64,000 nucleotides of DNA from Novosphingobium resinovorum. Its GTDB lineage: Bacteria; Pseudomonadota; Alphaproteobacteria; Sphingomonadales; Sphingomonadaceae. The notes under the pieces are model-generated. The model was not told the origin of the DNA and did not search any database. It saw nothing but the letters and a program-made list of their open reading frames with translations. Location of the stretch: the NCBI RefSeq assembly GCF_027922145.1, contig NZ_BSFC01000024.1:1-64000 (forward strand), written 5' to 3'. Made by a program: the position numbers and the translations under genes. Position 1 is the stretch's first letter, and every line of letters begins with the position of its first letter. Below, in pieces: positions 56,331 to 64,000 of this stretch.

Positions 56331-56360
56331 CGGAACGCGATTGAATGCAATCGCGTTCCG
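56331..56360. terminator. Bidirectional hairpin between trhO and the coiled-coil gene
   Basis: A perfect 13-bp stem, CGGAACGCGATTG (56331-56343) with CAATCGCGTTCCG (56348-56360), and the four-base loop AATG. It is placed between convergent genes. No T run follows on either strand, so it may work as an RNA end stabiliser or with Rho. Confidence 0.6.
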
Positions 56361-56369
56361 GGGCCAAAC

Positions 56370-59012
56370 TTAGCCCCGCAGACGCTCGATGCCTTGCGCA
56401 AGTGCCACGTAGAGCTTGCCCATGTCCGAGGACAGGAGCGTCACGCCCAGCGCATTGCCGTCGCGGGTCGAGAGGACCTGCCGCAGGATCGACTCGAAGT
56501 CGTGGATGTATCGGCTGACGTTGGCGCGGAAGGCATCGTCGCGCTCGAAGATTTGCTGGATTGCCTTGATTTCTCCTGCATCGAGGAGGCTCACGGCTCG
56601 ACGGGTGAAAATGCCTCGATCACCGCGCAAGTAGGCGGCCCAGGCGCTGTCGGCGATGTCACTCGACAGCACCGTAGCGATGTCGATCGCGTTCGAATTG
56701 AGCGATTCCGTGATGAAGGCGGCGCGGCGGGCGAAGTCGTTGTCGACTTGCTCCTCGGCCTTCTCGCGGGCCTGCGTGACGCGGCCCTCGAGATTGCCGA
56801 CGAGATCGTCGACCTTGGTGATCTGCTCGCGCAGTTGGGTCGTCGCTTCACGGGTGACGCCCGAGGCATGGGCTACCGCCTGTTCGAGCTGACCCGAGAT
56901 TTCCGCGACTTTGCCGCGCATGGCCTTTTCAATGGCTGCGGCGCTCTCGTCGGCCAAGGTCTCGGCGATCCGTGTGATGCGTTCGGCGCTGTCTTCCTCG
57001 ATCGCGGAAACCGTCTCGTCGAGGGTCGTACCCAAGGCGGCGAGTGCACCGATCAGCGCGCCGCCTGCCTTGTCCGCAGCGGTCTGGGTGGCCGTGTCGA
57101 TCTCGCCGAGCGTGTCCTGAAGCCGTCCGAGCAGCGCGGCATGATCCGCTCCACGCGCCGAGATCTGAGCCTGCGCCTGAGTGAGGCCGCCTATGAGCGC
57201 ATCGAGATCGCGCCCCGATACCCCGATTTCGGCGGCAACGTCCTCGCCACCCTGCGCGGCTTCACGCAGTTGCGCCAGAACCGCGCCGAGCCCGTCCTGA
57301 ATTCGGCGGAGGCGATCTTCCGATACGGCGAGCGCCTCGGGAAGCGTGCTGCCGGTCTGGCGGGCGCTCGCCTGGATCAGTTCCAGCAGGCGAACGCTAT
57401 CCTCGGTAAGTTTTTCCACTTCGGTGTCGGTCGCCGCCAGTGTCGCGCGCGCGGCCGTCAGACGGTCGGTCAGCACCGAGAGGCTGGTCGAAAGGCGATC
57501 TTCGACTTCCCCGGTCTGCGCGGTGATGGTTTCGATGCGAGCCTCAAAGCGGCCAAGTTCCCCGGTCACTGCGGCCGCACGTTCGGCAAGGGCGGCGGCC
57601 TGAATGCGGTGACGTTCCAGACGTTCGGCAATCGATGCGTCAAGTTCGCCCAGCATATGATCGATGCGGGCGATGGCGTGGCGTTCCTGCTCGACCTGGC
57701 GTGACTGCCGCTCCTCGGCCTCCATGGCCAGGCGCTCAGCGCGCAGGCCGATCGACTCATCGATCTGGCACGCATCCGTCGCGATCCCGGCAAGGCGCCC
57801 TTCGAGCGCTTCGATCGCGGTCTGCTGGGCCTCGGCAATGGCGATACCGGCGGCCGTCTGCTCCTCGGACAGTTCGGATAGCGAAGCCCGCAAATTCGCC
57901 GTTGCGCGCTCTTCGGCCTGTCGCAAGGCGCGCGAGACGACATCGCTTTCGTCACGCAGAGCGCTGAGGCGGGCGCGCAACGAAGTGAGGCTTTCCGCCT
58001 CTTGCCTGTCCAGCTGCTGACGCCCCTGGTCGATTTCGTCCGTCAGCGCCTTGGCGCGGGTACGAATCGCCGCGAGCGCATTGATCTCATGCTTGTCGAG
58101 GCGGTTGCGGAAATCCTCACCGCGCTCGTCGAGCGCGATGAAGCGTGCGGCTACGACCTGTTCGAGCTGCTCGCTGCGCGCGTTGAAGCCGTCGAGCGTC
58201 TCGTTGACCTGATCGCGCAGTACCGAAACCTGACGGGTGCTGGCCGAACCGAACTCGTTCAGTCGGTTGAAGCCGTTGATCATGTCCTCGAGCTGGGCAT
58301 GAGCAGTGCGGCCGGCATTGGCGATGTTGTTGGTTACATCCTTTGCCGAGCTGGCAATGACCGGCAGTTGGCCGCGCAGCTTCTCCATGTTGTCGAGGGC
58401 TGCGGTGCTGACTGAACTGATCGAATCGACGCGCGCGCCATTGTCACGCACGAGTTCCTGCAGGCGCTCGGCATTCTGGGAAAGGCGTTCGGCGGCGAGG
58501 CGTCCCAGCGTTTCGAGGTCGCGCGTCTGGGCTGCGATGAACTCTCGGGCCAGGCTCAGTTCGCGGTTCACGGTGGTGAGTCGTCGTTCGAGGAGGGCCG
58601 ATTCGGTCGAAAGTGCGTGAGCGACGTGGCCGAAGCGTCGACCCTCGCGCGTGCTGTGACGCATCGTGATCAGCCAACCGAGGCCGATCAACAGGACGGG
58701 CACGCTCCACTGCATAACGAGCGCCGGAATCTCGGCCAAAGGCAGGCCCGTTCTGAATGCGGGCAGGCTAGCGAAGACGAACAGACCGCTCCATGCGACA
58801 ATGAGAGCTCCGGCTACGGCGGGCGCGAGCCATTCGTTGCCGGAAGCCGATGCGAGCAGCTCCTCGCCGCCATCGGACGCAACCCAGGCGTCGTCCCAGG
58901 TTTCGGACGCTTCCGTCTCGATTGCTGATTCGGCCGCGATTGCCGGCGCATCGGCCTCCGACGTCTCGCCGTTGCCTGCGCCGAATGCGATGATCCTGTT
59001 TTCCCCAACCAT
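56370..59012 (-). CDS. Membrane-anchored long coiled-coil protein
   Basis: An 880-residue protein of unknown function. Residues 1-60 are acidic and polar; two transmembrane helices follow at about 61-84 and 95-117. The rest, to about residue 780, is almost wholly predicted coiled coil, rich in Ala, Glu, Arg and Leu (for example RLQELVRDNGARVDSISSV and EEQVDNDFARRAAFITESL). The last 100 residues look globular, with GDRGIFTRRAVSLLDAGE and FESILRQVLSTRDGNALG. It has no SMC-type ATPase motif and no chemoreceptor signalling hairpin. The start at 59012 follows the family-free extension upstream. Divergent from the HPt-like gene, 69 bases apart. Confidence 0.85.
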   Translation of the reverse strand: MVGENRIIAFGAGNGETSEADAPAIAAESAIETEASETWDDAWVASDGGEELLASASGNEWLAPAVAGALIVAWSGLFVFASLPAFRTGLPLAEIPALVMQWSVPVLLIGLGWLITMRHSTREGRRFGHVAHALSTESALLERRLTTVNRELSLAREFIAAQTRDLETLGRLAAERLSQNAERLQELVRDNGARVDSISSVSTAALDNMEKLRGQLPVIASSAKDVTNNIANAGRTAHAQLEDMINGFNRLNEFGSASTRQVSVLRDQVNETLDGFNARSEQLEQVVAARFIALDERGEDFRNRLDKHEINALAAIRTRAKALTDEIDQGRQQLDRQEAESLTSLRARLSALRDESDVVSRALRQAEERATANLRASLSELSEEQTAAGIAIAEAQQTAIEALEGRLAGIATDACQIDESIGLRAERLAMEAEERQSRQVEQERHAIARIDHMLGELDASIAERLERHRIQAAALAERAAAVTGELGRFEARIETITAQTGEVEDRLSTSLSVLTDRLTAARATLAATDTEVEKLTEDSVRLLELIQASARQTGSTLPEALAVSEDRLRRIQDGLGAVLAQLREAAQGGEDVAAEIGVSGRDLDALIGGLTQAQAQISARGADHAALLGRLQDTLGEIDTATQTAADKAGGALIGALAALGTTLDETVSAIEEDSAERITRIAETLADESAAAIEKAMRGKVAEISGQLEQAVAHASGVTREATTQLREQITKVDDLVGNLEGRVTQAREKAEEQVDNDFARRAAFITESLNSNAIDIATVLSSDIADSAWAAYLRGDRGIFTRRAVSLLDAGEIKAIQQIFERDDAFRANVSRYIHDFESILRQVLSTRDGNALGVTLLSSDMGKLYVALAQGIERLRG

Positions 59013-59081
59013 CCGGCGAGAATACCACGTGCACCGGGCCGATAAACCCCGGTTTAAGACTTCCGAGATTAAGCTGGGGAA

Positions 59082-59384
59082 ATGGCGTATGAAGCTGGAG
59101 CCCTCGAAGCCACTCTTGCCGCTGCGGCGGGTGGCGACCCCGTGCTGATCGCGGAGTTGCGCGCGGCCTATATCGAGGGGGTCGGCCGGCAGGTTGATCT
59201 GCTGGAGCGGGCCCGCTGCGACGGCAACTGGGTGATCGCCGCCACGCGGTTGAAGGGCCTTGCCGCGAGCTTCCATTCGATGCGATTGCTGGAAATGGCG
59301 CAGGATGCGCTGGACGCTGCACCAGGCGAACCGACCGTGGTGCGTCGCCTCAAGTCCTATCTGACGGAGTTTTCCGGAACCTGA
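59082..59384 (+). CDS. HPt-like protein lacking the phospho-accepting histidine
   Basis: A 100-residue helical protein. The segment NWVIAATRLKGLAASFHSMRLLEMAQ aligns with the histidine phosphotransfer motif (usually LAHRLKGSA...), and the length and helix pattern also fit HPt domains. The His of the motif is Thr here, so phosphotransfer by the normal route is not possible. GGGGA stands two bases before the ATG. First of four plus-strand genes that look like one unit. It could be a docking protein or a pseudo-HPt. Confidence 0.75.
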   Translation: MAYEAGALEATLAAAAGGDPVLIAELRAAYIEGVGRQVDLLERARCDGNWVIAATRLKGLAASFHSMRLLEMAQDALDAAPGEPTVVRRLKSYLTEFSGT

Positions 59385-59452
59385 TCCGCCGCTTTGGCTT
59401 GGCACTTGGCGTGGACCTGCCTACATCTTGCCGGGGTGCTGGAGTTTCTAAT

Positions 59453-60655
59453 TTGCGCATAGCATTGTTGGCCATGACGGAGCCTGCGGCGTCGGGGCAG
59501 CCGTTCCCGCGCGCATTCCTGCGCGTTGCGGGCGCGAGCGTCGCGCAGCATCAGCTCGGCATGGCGCTTGCGCTCGAATGCCAGCGTGTCATCTGCATGG
59601 CGCGCGGCACCTCGCCGGAACTGATCGCGCTTCAGCATGATGCGGAGGACGCCGGACTACAGTTCGCCATCGCGACCGGAGCCGGACAACTTGCCGGGCT
59701 GGTTACGGCCGGAGATGAACTGATCGCGGTTTCGGAGGGCCTTTTCGCCGATCCTACCGCTGCGGCCAGCTTGCTGGAGGGGCGGGCTCCCGTCGTGCTG
59801 GTCCAGCCGGTCGAGGGCGCTCTTGCGGCAGGTTTTGAGCGCATCGACATCAACCGCGCCACGGCGGGACTGATGCGTGTACCGGGTACACTGGTCGAGC
59901 GGCTGCACGAATTACCGCTCGACGTGGACGCTATTTCGGCGCTGACACGCATTGCGCTTCAGTCCGGTATCGCCATGCACGAGGTGCCGGCGGCAGCCCG
60001 CGCCGGTTCCGGCTGGCGCATGGTACGCAGCGAGGCGGAAGCCTATGCACTGGAAGACGAGTGGATGCGCACGCGTTTCGTGCAGGACGGTCCGCGCACT
60101 CCCGGGCGCGCTATCGCGCGTTTCGCGGTTCTGAGCTTTGGCTCTTCGCTGCTGCATGCAGGCAATGCCAGCAATGTCGTATCCGCAGCTGTGCTGGTCG
60201 CGCTCGTCATCGCGGTGGGGGCGGGCTGGTTTGGATTGTTGTGGTGCGCCTTCGCGTTCCTGGCGGTGGCATGGCTGCTGGTGGAGGCCAGTCGCCTGCT
60301 GCGCGCAGCGGAGCGACATGCGTTGGGACAGGCTTGTCCTGCGATCCCGCGCGCGGATGCCTTGGTCTGGCTGGTCGACGTGGCCTTCGCCGCGCTGATC
60401 CTGTTGGACACGCCCCGCTTTCCAGGAGAACCCGTGCTGGCGTGGCTGAGCACTCCGGCAATTCTGATGATGCTTCTGGTGCTGCTGCCACGCATCGCCA
60501 TCGGGCGCTTCGCCGGTTTCTTTGCGGACCGGGCATTGCTCGGCGTGGTCCTCGCATTCGCTTCGGGCTTCGGACAGGTTCTTCTTGTCGTCAGGCTTCT
60601 TTCGGCCGGTCTCGCGGCTGCGGCACTCGTGTTGCCGCGGCGGCGCGACGGATAA
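59453..60655 (+). CDS. Membrane protein with degenerate nucleotidyltransferase-like domain
   Basis: A 400-residue protein. The N-terminal 200 residues resemble the fold of MobA/NTP-transferase proteins (PFPRAFLRVAGASVAQHQLGMAL is like the strand-helix that follows the nucleotide loop), but the Gly-rich nucleotide motif and the metal-binding Asp pair are not recognisable. The C-terminal half has about five transmembrane helices between residues 230 and 395. The start is taken as TTG at 59453, with GGAG eight bases upstream; an ATG at 59474 is the alternative. Function unknown. Confidence 0.7.
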   Translation: MRIALLAMTEPAASGQPFPRAFLRVAGASVAQHQLGMALALECQRVICMARGTSPELIALQHDAEDAGLQFAIATGAGQLAGLVTAGDELIAVSEGLFADPTAAASLLEGRAPVVLVQPVEGALAAGFERIDINRATAGLMRVPGTLVERLHELPLDVDAISALTRIALQSGIAMHEVPAAARAGSGWRMVRSEAEAYALEDEWMRTRFVQDGPRTPGRAIARFAVLSFGSSLLHAGNASNVVSAAVLVALVIAVGAGWFGLLWCAFAFLAVAWLLVEASRLLRAAERHALGQACPAIPRADALVWLVDVAFAALILLDTPRFPGEPVLAWLSTPAILMMLLVLLPRIAIGRFAGFFADRALLGVVLAFASGFGQVLLVVRLLSAGLAAAALVLPRRRDG

Positions 60656-60690
60656 CCTCGAATTAACCAGATGCCGGTTAGAAGGGTCAT

Positions 60691-61626
60691 ATGATCGATC
60701 AGGCCGTTCATCCGGCGAATACGCAAGCCGCAGAGGCAGCGCTGCGACGCGACCTCGTGCGCGGCGACGCGGCGGCGGCTTCCGCGCTGCCGATGCTACG
60801 CTATCTCGTTGCGGCTGATCAGAGCGCTGCGCTGAGCGAGGAAATCCTGGCGAGGGTCAGGGGCATTTTGTCGGACATCGCCGGTCAATTGCTCGATGCC
60901 CTGATAGGCACCGCGGACCGGCGTGCCCATGCGCCTGATGAAATCGCGGTGCTGACCCGCGCCTTCCTCGACGACGCAGCCCTGCTTGCGCATGTCCATG
61001 CTGTTGCGCTGGAATGGCAGTTGACGGAGCGACTGCAGGAGCGGCTCGCCCTCGATCCTGTCGCGTCTCCGTTCGTGCGGGACAGGATCGCATCCGGCGA
61101 CGCTTCGGCGCATGGGTTCCTATCCGCGCAAGCGCGGTGGAGCCAAGGACAACGCCGCATGGCACTTTCTGTGGCGGAATTGCCCGAGGCCGTGCTCGAA
61201 GCGGTGCTCGCCATCCTGCGCGCGCTGGTCGGTGCCGAGCCGGCGCTCTCCGAACGCGCCTCCGCTGTGGAACGGGAGGTGCGAAGCAGCCATGCTGCGG
61301 TTTCCAACCGGCTCATATGGGCCGAGCGCATGGTCGCCGATCTTGACCCGGCGGTGGCATTATCGATCTCGCAATGCGGCGTCACATTGTTCCTGTCTGC
61401 GCTTGCATTGGCCTCTGGACAGGTGCGCGATGCGACAGTCATGGCGACATTGCCTGACCAGCAGGCGCGACTGGCTTTGACGCTGCTTGCTGCGGGGGCG
61501 CCCGCCGATGTTACCGAAGAACAAATCCGGATGATTCACGGAGGGACGAAACTTCCGGTGGGCCTCGCGGGGATCGAGGAATGGCGCGCGGCATCGATCC
61601 TGACGAATGGCGCGACTGCGCAATGA
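60691..61626 (+). CDS. Hypothetical helical protein
   Basis: A 311-residue, apparently all-helical soluble protein, rich in Ala and Leu, with no signal peptide or membrane segment. Helical repeats of 25-30 residues (AVLTRAFLDDAALLAHVHAV and similar) suggest an alpha-solenoid-like fold. It does not match a family that I can name with confidence. It lies 35 bases downstream of the membrane protein gene and overlaps the kinase-like gene by 4 bp (ATGA), so it is probably part of the same signalling unit. Confidence 0.75.
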   Translation: MIDQAVHPANTQAAEAALRRDLVRGDAAAASALPMLRYLVAADQSAALSEEILARVRGILSDIAGQLLDALIGTADRRAHAPDEIAVLTRAFLDDAALLAHVHAVALEWQLTERLQERLALDPVASPFVRDRIASGDASAHGFLSAQARWSQGQRRMALSVAELPEAVLEAVLAILRALVGAEPALSERASAVEREVRSSHAAVSNRLIWAERMVADLDPAVALSISQCGVTLFLSALALASGQVRDATVMATLPDQQARLALTLLAAGAPADVTEEQIRMIHGGTKLPVGLAGIEEWRAASILTNGATAQ

Positions 61627-62996
61627 CCCTTGGTGACGGCACCATACTCGCCCGCGCCGCATGCGACGCGCATGATCGCCTGCTCAGCGCTGACGAACCC
61701 CTGTTCGGACTTCAGCGCCGGTGCGGCGGCGAAGTGCCCGGCATTGTCGCGATTCCCGAACTGCTCGACCTCGTGCGCGGTGCGCGCCAGACGCGCTGTC
61801 CCGTCGCGCAAGTCATCAGGGCGCAGGACGACAGCGATGCGATATCGTTCTGGGTCGAGGTGGAGCCGGAGGAGGAGGGGTGCTCGATCCGCGTGCGCAG
61901 TTGGCAGACTGCCGCTCTGGTTTCTGAGGAAGGCGCCTCAGGCGAGAGCCGGCGGAGAGTAACTGACCGGCATGTCACCGAACTTTGCGCGTGGCTTGAT
62001 GCCGGCCAGCGCCTGATTGCGGTAGCCAGTGATTCTCCGGAACTCGCGCAAGTCGTCACGGCCATGGAGGGTGGCATCGGGCATTGCTGGACCGATTTCC
62101 TGCAGCCCGAGAATGTGACACATCAGCAGCCACTGCACTGGCGTCTGCTCGATGGAGCGCCGGTGATCGTCCCCGGTTCATCGCGGTCCTGGCGTGTCTC
62201 GCTCGTGCCCCAGATCAAGCCTGGCTTCGAGCCGTCGGGCTTCGAATTGCTGCTGTTGTCGGACGAGGCTGCTTCGGGCTGGGTGCCTGCCGTGCCCGAT
62301 CCCATTCCGGTCCAGCGTCGCGGGTTGGTCGGGCAGGATCTGGCGCCGGTTCTCAGACAGCCGATTGCGCGGATCGTCGCGAATGCCGAGACAATTCGCA
62401 CACGGCTGGCAGGACCACTGCCCGATGCCTACGCGGAATATGCTGGCGAGATCGCAAGCGCAGGCAAGCTGTTGCTGGACCTGCTGGAGGACATGGCTGA
62501 CCTTGAAGTCGTCGAAGACGACAGCTTTTCCACCAATCCCGATTTTATAGATCTTGCCGAGGTGGCCCGACAGGCCGCCGGTATCCTGGGCGTCCGGGCA
62601 CGGGAAAAGGGCATCGTGATCGTGTCGCCGCCATCGGATGATCATGCTCCGGCGCTCGCGGAGTTCCGGCGCGTGCTGCAGGTTCTCCTCAATCTCATCG
62701 GCAATGCCATCCGCTATTCACCGAATGGATCGCGTGTGGATGTTCATGTCGAGGTAGAAGGTGTCCATGCCCGTGCGATCGTGGCAGATCAGGGGCCGGG
62801 CCTCAACGTCAGCGACCAGGCTCGCGTGTTCGAGAAATTCGAGCGTTTGGGACGTAGTGGTGACGGGGGTTCCGGTCTGGGCCTCTATATCTCGCGGCGA
62901 CTGGCGCGCGCGATGGGCGGTGATTTGCTGATCGAGAGTGTCCCGGGCGAAGGGGCCCGGTTCATCCTTGAAGTCCCGCGCGACACCGAAGCCTGA
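61623..62996 (+). CDS. Histidine-kinase-like protein with altered H-box
   Basis: A 457-residue protein with a C-terminal HATPase domain that looks fully functional: N-box LNLIGNAIRYSPNGS, G1 DQGPGLN, F-box VFEKFERLG and G2 GGSGLGLYISRRLAR. The dimerisation region before it reads APVLRQPIARIVANAETI where kinases have SHELRTPL, so the phospho-accepting His is Pro. The N-terminal 240 residues hold a PAS-like sensor part, without membrane segments. The start at 61623 gives an ATGA overlap with the preceding gene; the ATG at 61581 would overlap it by 46 bp. Confidence 0.88.
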   Translation: MTLGDGTILARAACDAHDRLLSADEPLFGLQRRCGGEVPGIVAIPELLDLVRGARQTRCPVAQVIRAQDDSDAISFWVEVEPEEEGCSIRVRSWQTAALVSEEGASGESRRRVTDRHVTELCAWLDAGQRLIAVASDSPELAQVVTAMEGGIGHCWTDFLQPENVTHQQPLHWRLLDGAPVIVPGSSRSWRVSLVPQIKPGFEPSGFELLLLSDEAASGWVPAVPDPIPVQRRGLVGQDLAPVLRQPIARIVANAETIRTRLAGPLPDAYAEYAGEIASAGKLLLDLLEDMADLEVVEDDSFSTNPDFIDLAEVARQAAGILGVRAREKGIVIVSPPSDDHAPALAEFRRVLQVLLNLIGNAIRYSPNGSRVDVHVEVEGVHARAIVADQGPGLNVSDQARVFEKFERLGRSGDGGSGLGLYISRRLARAMGGDLLIESVPGEGARFILEVPRDTEA

Positions 62997-63003
62997 TCTG
63001 CGT

Positions 63004-63201
63004 CTAGCATCTGCGGCCCAACCACACCACGATACCGCCGACCATCGCGAAAACCGCGCCGCGCACGGCCCAGGCACGATCGGCAATCATGACGCTGTCG
63101 GCGGGCCACTTCAGTACGCCGGTTCCTTGCAGGACAACGAAAATCCCTGCTGCCATTGCCAGGAGGCCAAGGATAGTAGCCAGGATTCTCACAATTGGCA
63201 T
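63004..63201 (-). CDS. Small two-helix membrane protein
   Basis: A 65-residue ORF with two hydrophobic segments (about residues 3-26 and 44-61) and a short polar link. The start at 63201 (MPIVRILATIL) has GGGGG ten bases upstream; a longer start at 63225 has none. It reads convergently toward the kinase-like gene, seven bases from its stop. It resembles small DUF3185-like membrane peptides in form, but this is not certain. Confidence 0.6.
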   Translation of the reverse strand: MPIVRILATILGLLAMAAGIFVVLQGTGVLKWPADSVMIADRAWAVRGAVFAMVGGIVVWLGRRC

Positions 63202-63300
63202 TAACGTGCGCCCCCATTTGAACATGCAGGTTGCGCTTCGGATGCGGCGGGATTGTGGCGGGCAGGCTCAAATGGGGCAAACTTCAGGCTCGGCGCAACG

Positions 63301-63327
63301 AAAAAGGCCCCCGCATTCGCGAGGGCC
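63301..63327 (-). terminator. Intrinsic terminator after gltA
   Basis: On the minus strand: GGCCCTCGC (63327-63319) pairs with GCGGGGGCC (63314-63306) with one mismatch, loop GAAT, followed by TTTTT (63305-63301). It lies 37 bases after the gltA stop and is a textbook Rho-independent terminator. Confidence 0.9.
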
Positions 63328-63364
63328 TTCGTTCGGGTAACCCGCGACTGCGCGCGGATGAACC

Positions 63365-64000
63365 TCAGCGCTTGTCGAGCGGCACGTAGTCGCGCTGCGT
63401 CGGGCCGGTGTAGAGCTGGCGCGGGCGACCGATCTTCTGGCCGGGATCGGAGATCATTTCGTTCCACTGCGCGACCCAGCCCACGGTACGGGCGAGGGCG
63501 AAGAGCACGGTGAACATGGTGGTCGGGAAGCCGATCGCCGAAAGGATGATGCCCGAGTAGAAGTCCACGTTCGGGAACAGCTTCTTCTCCGCGAAGTAGG
63601 GATCGCTGAGCGCGATCTCTTCGAGGCGCAGCGCGGTCTCGAACAGCGGATCGGTGACGTTGAGGGCTTCGAACACTTCGCGCAGAGTCGACTGCATGAC
63701 CGTCGCGCGCGGGTCGTAGTTCTTGTAGACGCGGTGACCGAAGCCCATCAGGCGGAACGGATCGCTCTTGTCCTTGGCGCGGTCGATGTAGTGCTGGATG
63801 CGATCGGGGGTGCCGATCTCCTTGAGCATGTTGAGCGCGGCTTCGTTCGCGCCGCCATGCGCAGGGCCCCACAGGCAGGCGATGCCCGCTGCGATGCACG
63901 CGAAGGGGTTCGCGCCCGACGAACCGGCAAGACGCACGGTCGAGGTCGAGGCGTTCTGCTCGTGATCGGCGTGGAGGATGAAGATGCGGTCCATCGCCTT
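63365..64000 (-). CDS. gltA: Citrate synthase, C-terminal part (cut by window end)
   Basis: Condenses acetyl-CoA with oxaloacetate at the start of the citric acid cycle. The visible 211 residues are the C-terminal half of a type II hexameric citrate synthase. It has the catalytic His in [21 protein letters not shown] with the second His, the [20 protein letters not shown] block, and the catalytic Asp in VDFYSGIIL; the end is [11 protein letters not shown]. The N-terminal half lies beyond position 64000. Followed by a clear terminator. Confidence 0.96.
   Translation of the reverse strand, partial: KAMDRIFILHADHEQNASTSTVRLAGSSGANPFACIAAGIACLWGPAHGGANEAALNMLKEIGTPDRIQHYIDRAKDKSDPFRLMGFGHRVYKNYDPRATVMQSTLREVFEALNVTDPLFETALRLEEIALSDPYFAEKKLFPNVDFYSGIILSAIGFPTTMFTVLFALARTVGWVAQWNEMISDPGQKIGRPRQLYTGPTQRDYVPLDKR

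Overview
The window is high-GC DNA from an alphaproteobacterium, most likely a member of the Sphingomonadales (Novosphingobium/Sphingobium-like; this placement is inference). The grounds are the class I lysyl-tRNA synthetase, the complete 14-subunit complex I operon with separate nuoC and nuoD followed by birA-coaX-rnj-DUF1467, an RcnB-type Asp/Asn/Arg-rich exported protein, and short dispersed palindromes of the kind that litter sphingomonad genomes. No rRNA, tRNA, CRISPR array, insertion sequence or prophage was recognised. The window is chromosomal and mostly housekeeping, and almost every gene is intact.

Layout. 1-9 kb: a tyrosine phosphatase, an alpha/beta hydrolase, thioredoxin reductase, a SixA-type phosphatase, a DinG-type helicase, a PadR regulator coupled to a DUF2218 protein, and lysyl-tRNA synthetase. 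10-16 kb: a DUF1003 protein; a promoter-to-terminator interval on the minus strand that looks like a roughly 415-nt structured RNA; a prolyl-4-hydroxylase-like enzyme; an RcnB-like protein; EttA; and a membrane protein. 16-24 kb: an M28 peptidase, a CitE-like lyase, an SDR enzyme, a TetR regulator divergent from a LuxE/LuxC pair (acid-to-aldehyde reduction with no luciferase), and a ParDE toxin-antitoxin pair. 24-36 kb: a free-standing lipoyl domain, an exported peroxiredoxin, RF2, a methyltransferase with a lipoprotein signal, a nitronate-monooxygenase-like flavoprotein, a DUF805 protein, an Amt-family protein that has lost both pore histidines, a 2-hydroxyacid dehydrogenase, an SH3 protein, an MHYT-PAS-GGDEF-EAL protein and a thiolase.

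36.8-55.3 kb is one long plus-strand transcription unit: nuoABCD, two small accessory ORFs, nuoEFGHIJKLMN, birA, coaX, rnj and a DUF1467 gene. Most junctions are 1-8 bp stop/start overlaps, so translation is probably coupled throughout. It links the proton-pumping NADH dehydrogenase with biotin attachment, CoA synthesis and mRNA turnover. trhO follows.

56.3-63 kb holds an unusual locus: a membrane-anchored 880-residue coiled-coil protein on the minus strand, facing four plus-strand genes. These are an HPt-like protein whose phospho-accepting His is Thr, a membrane protein with a degenerate nucleotidyltransferase-like domain, a helical protein of unknown function, and a histidine-kinase-like protein whose H-box His is Pro. 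The window ends inside citrate synthase (gltA, minus strand).

At least seven palindromic intergenic repeats of three sequence types lie between genes. The most notable observations are the candidate large ncRNA, the degenerate phosphorelay-like cluster and the atypical Amt protein.
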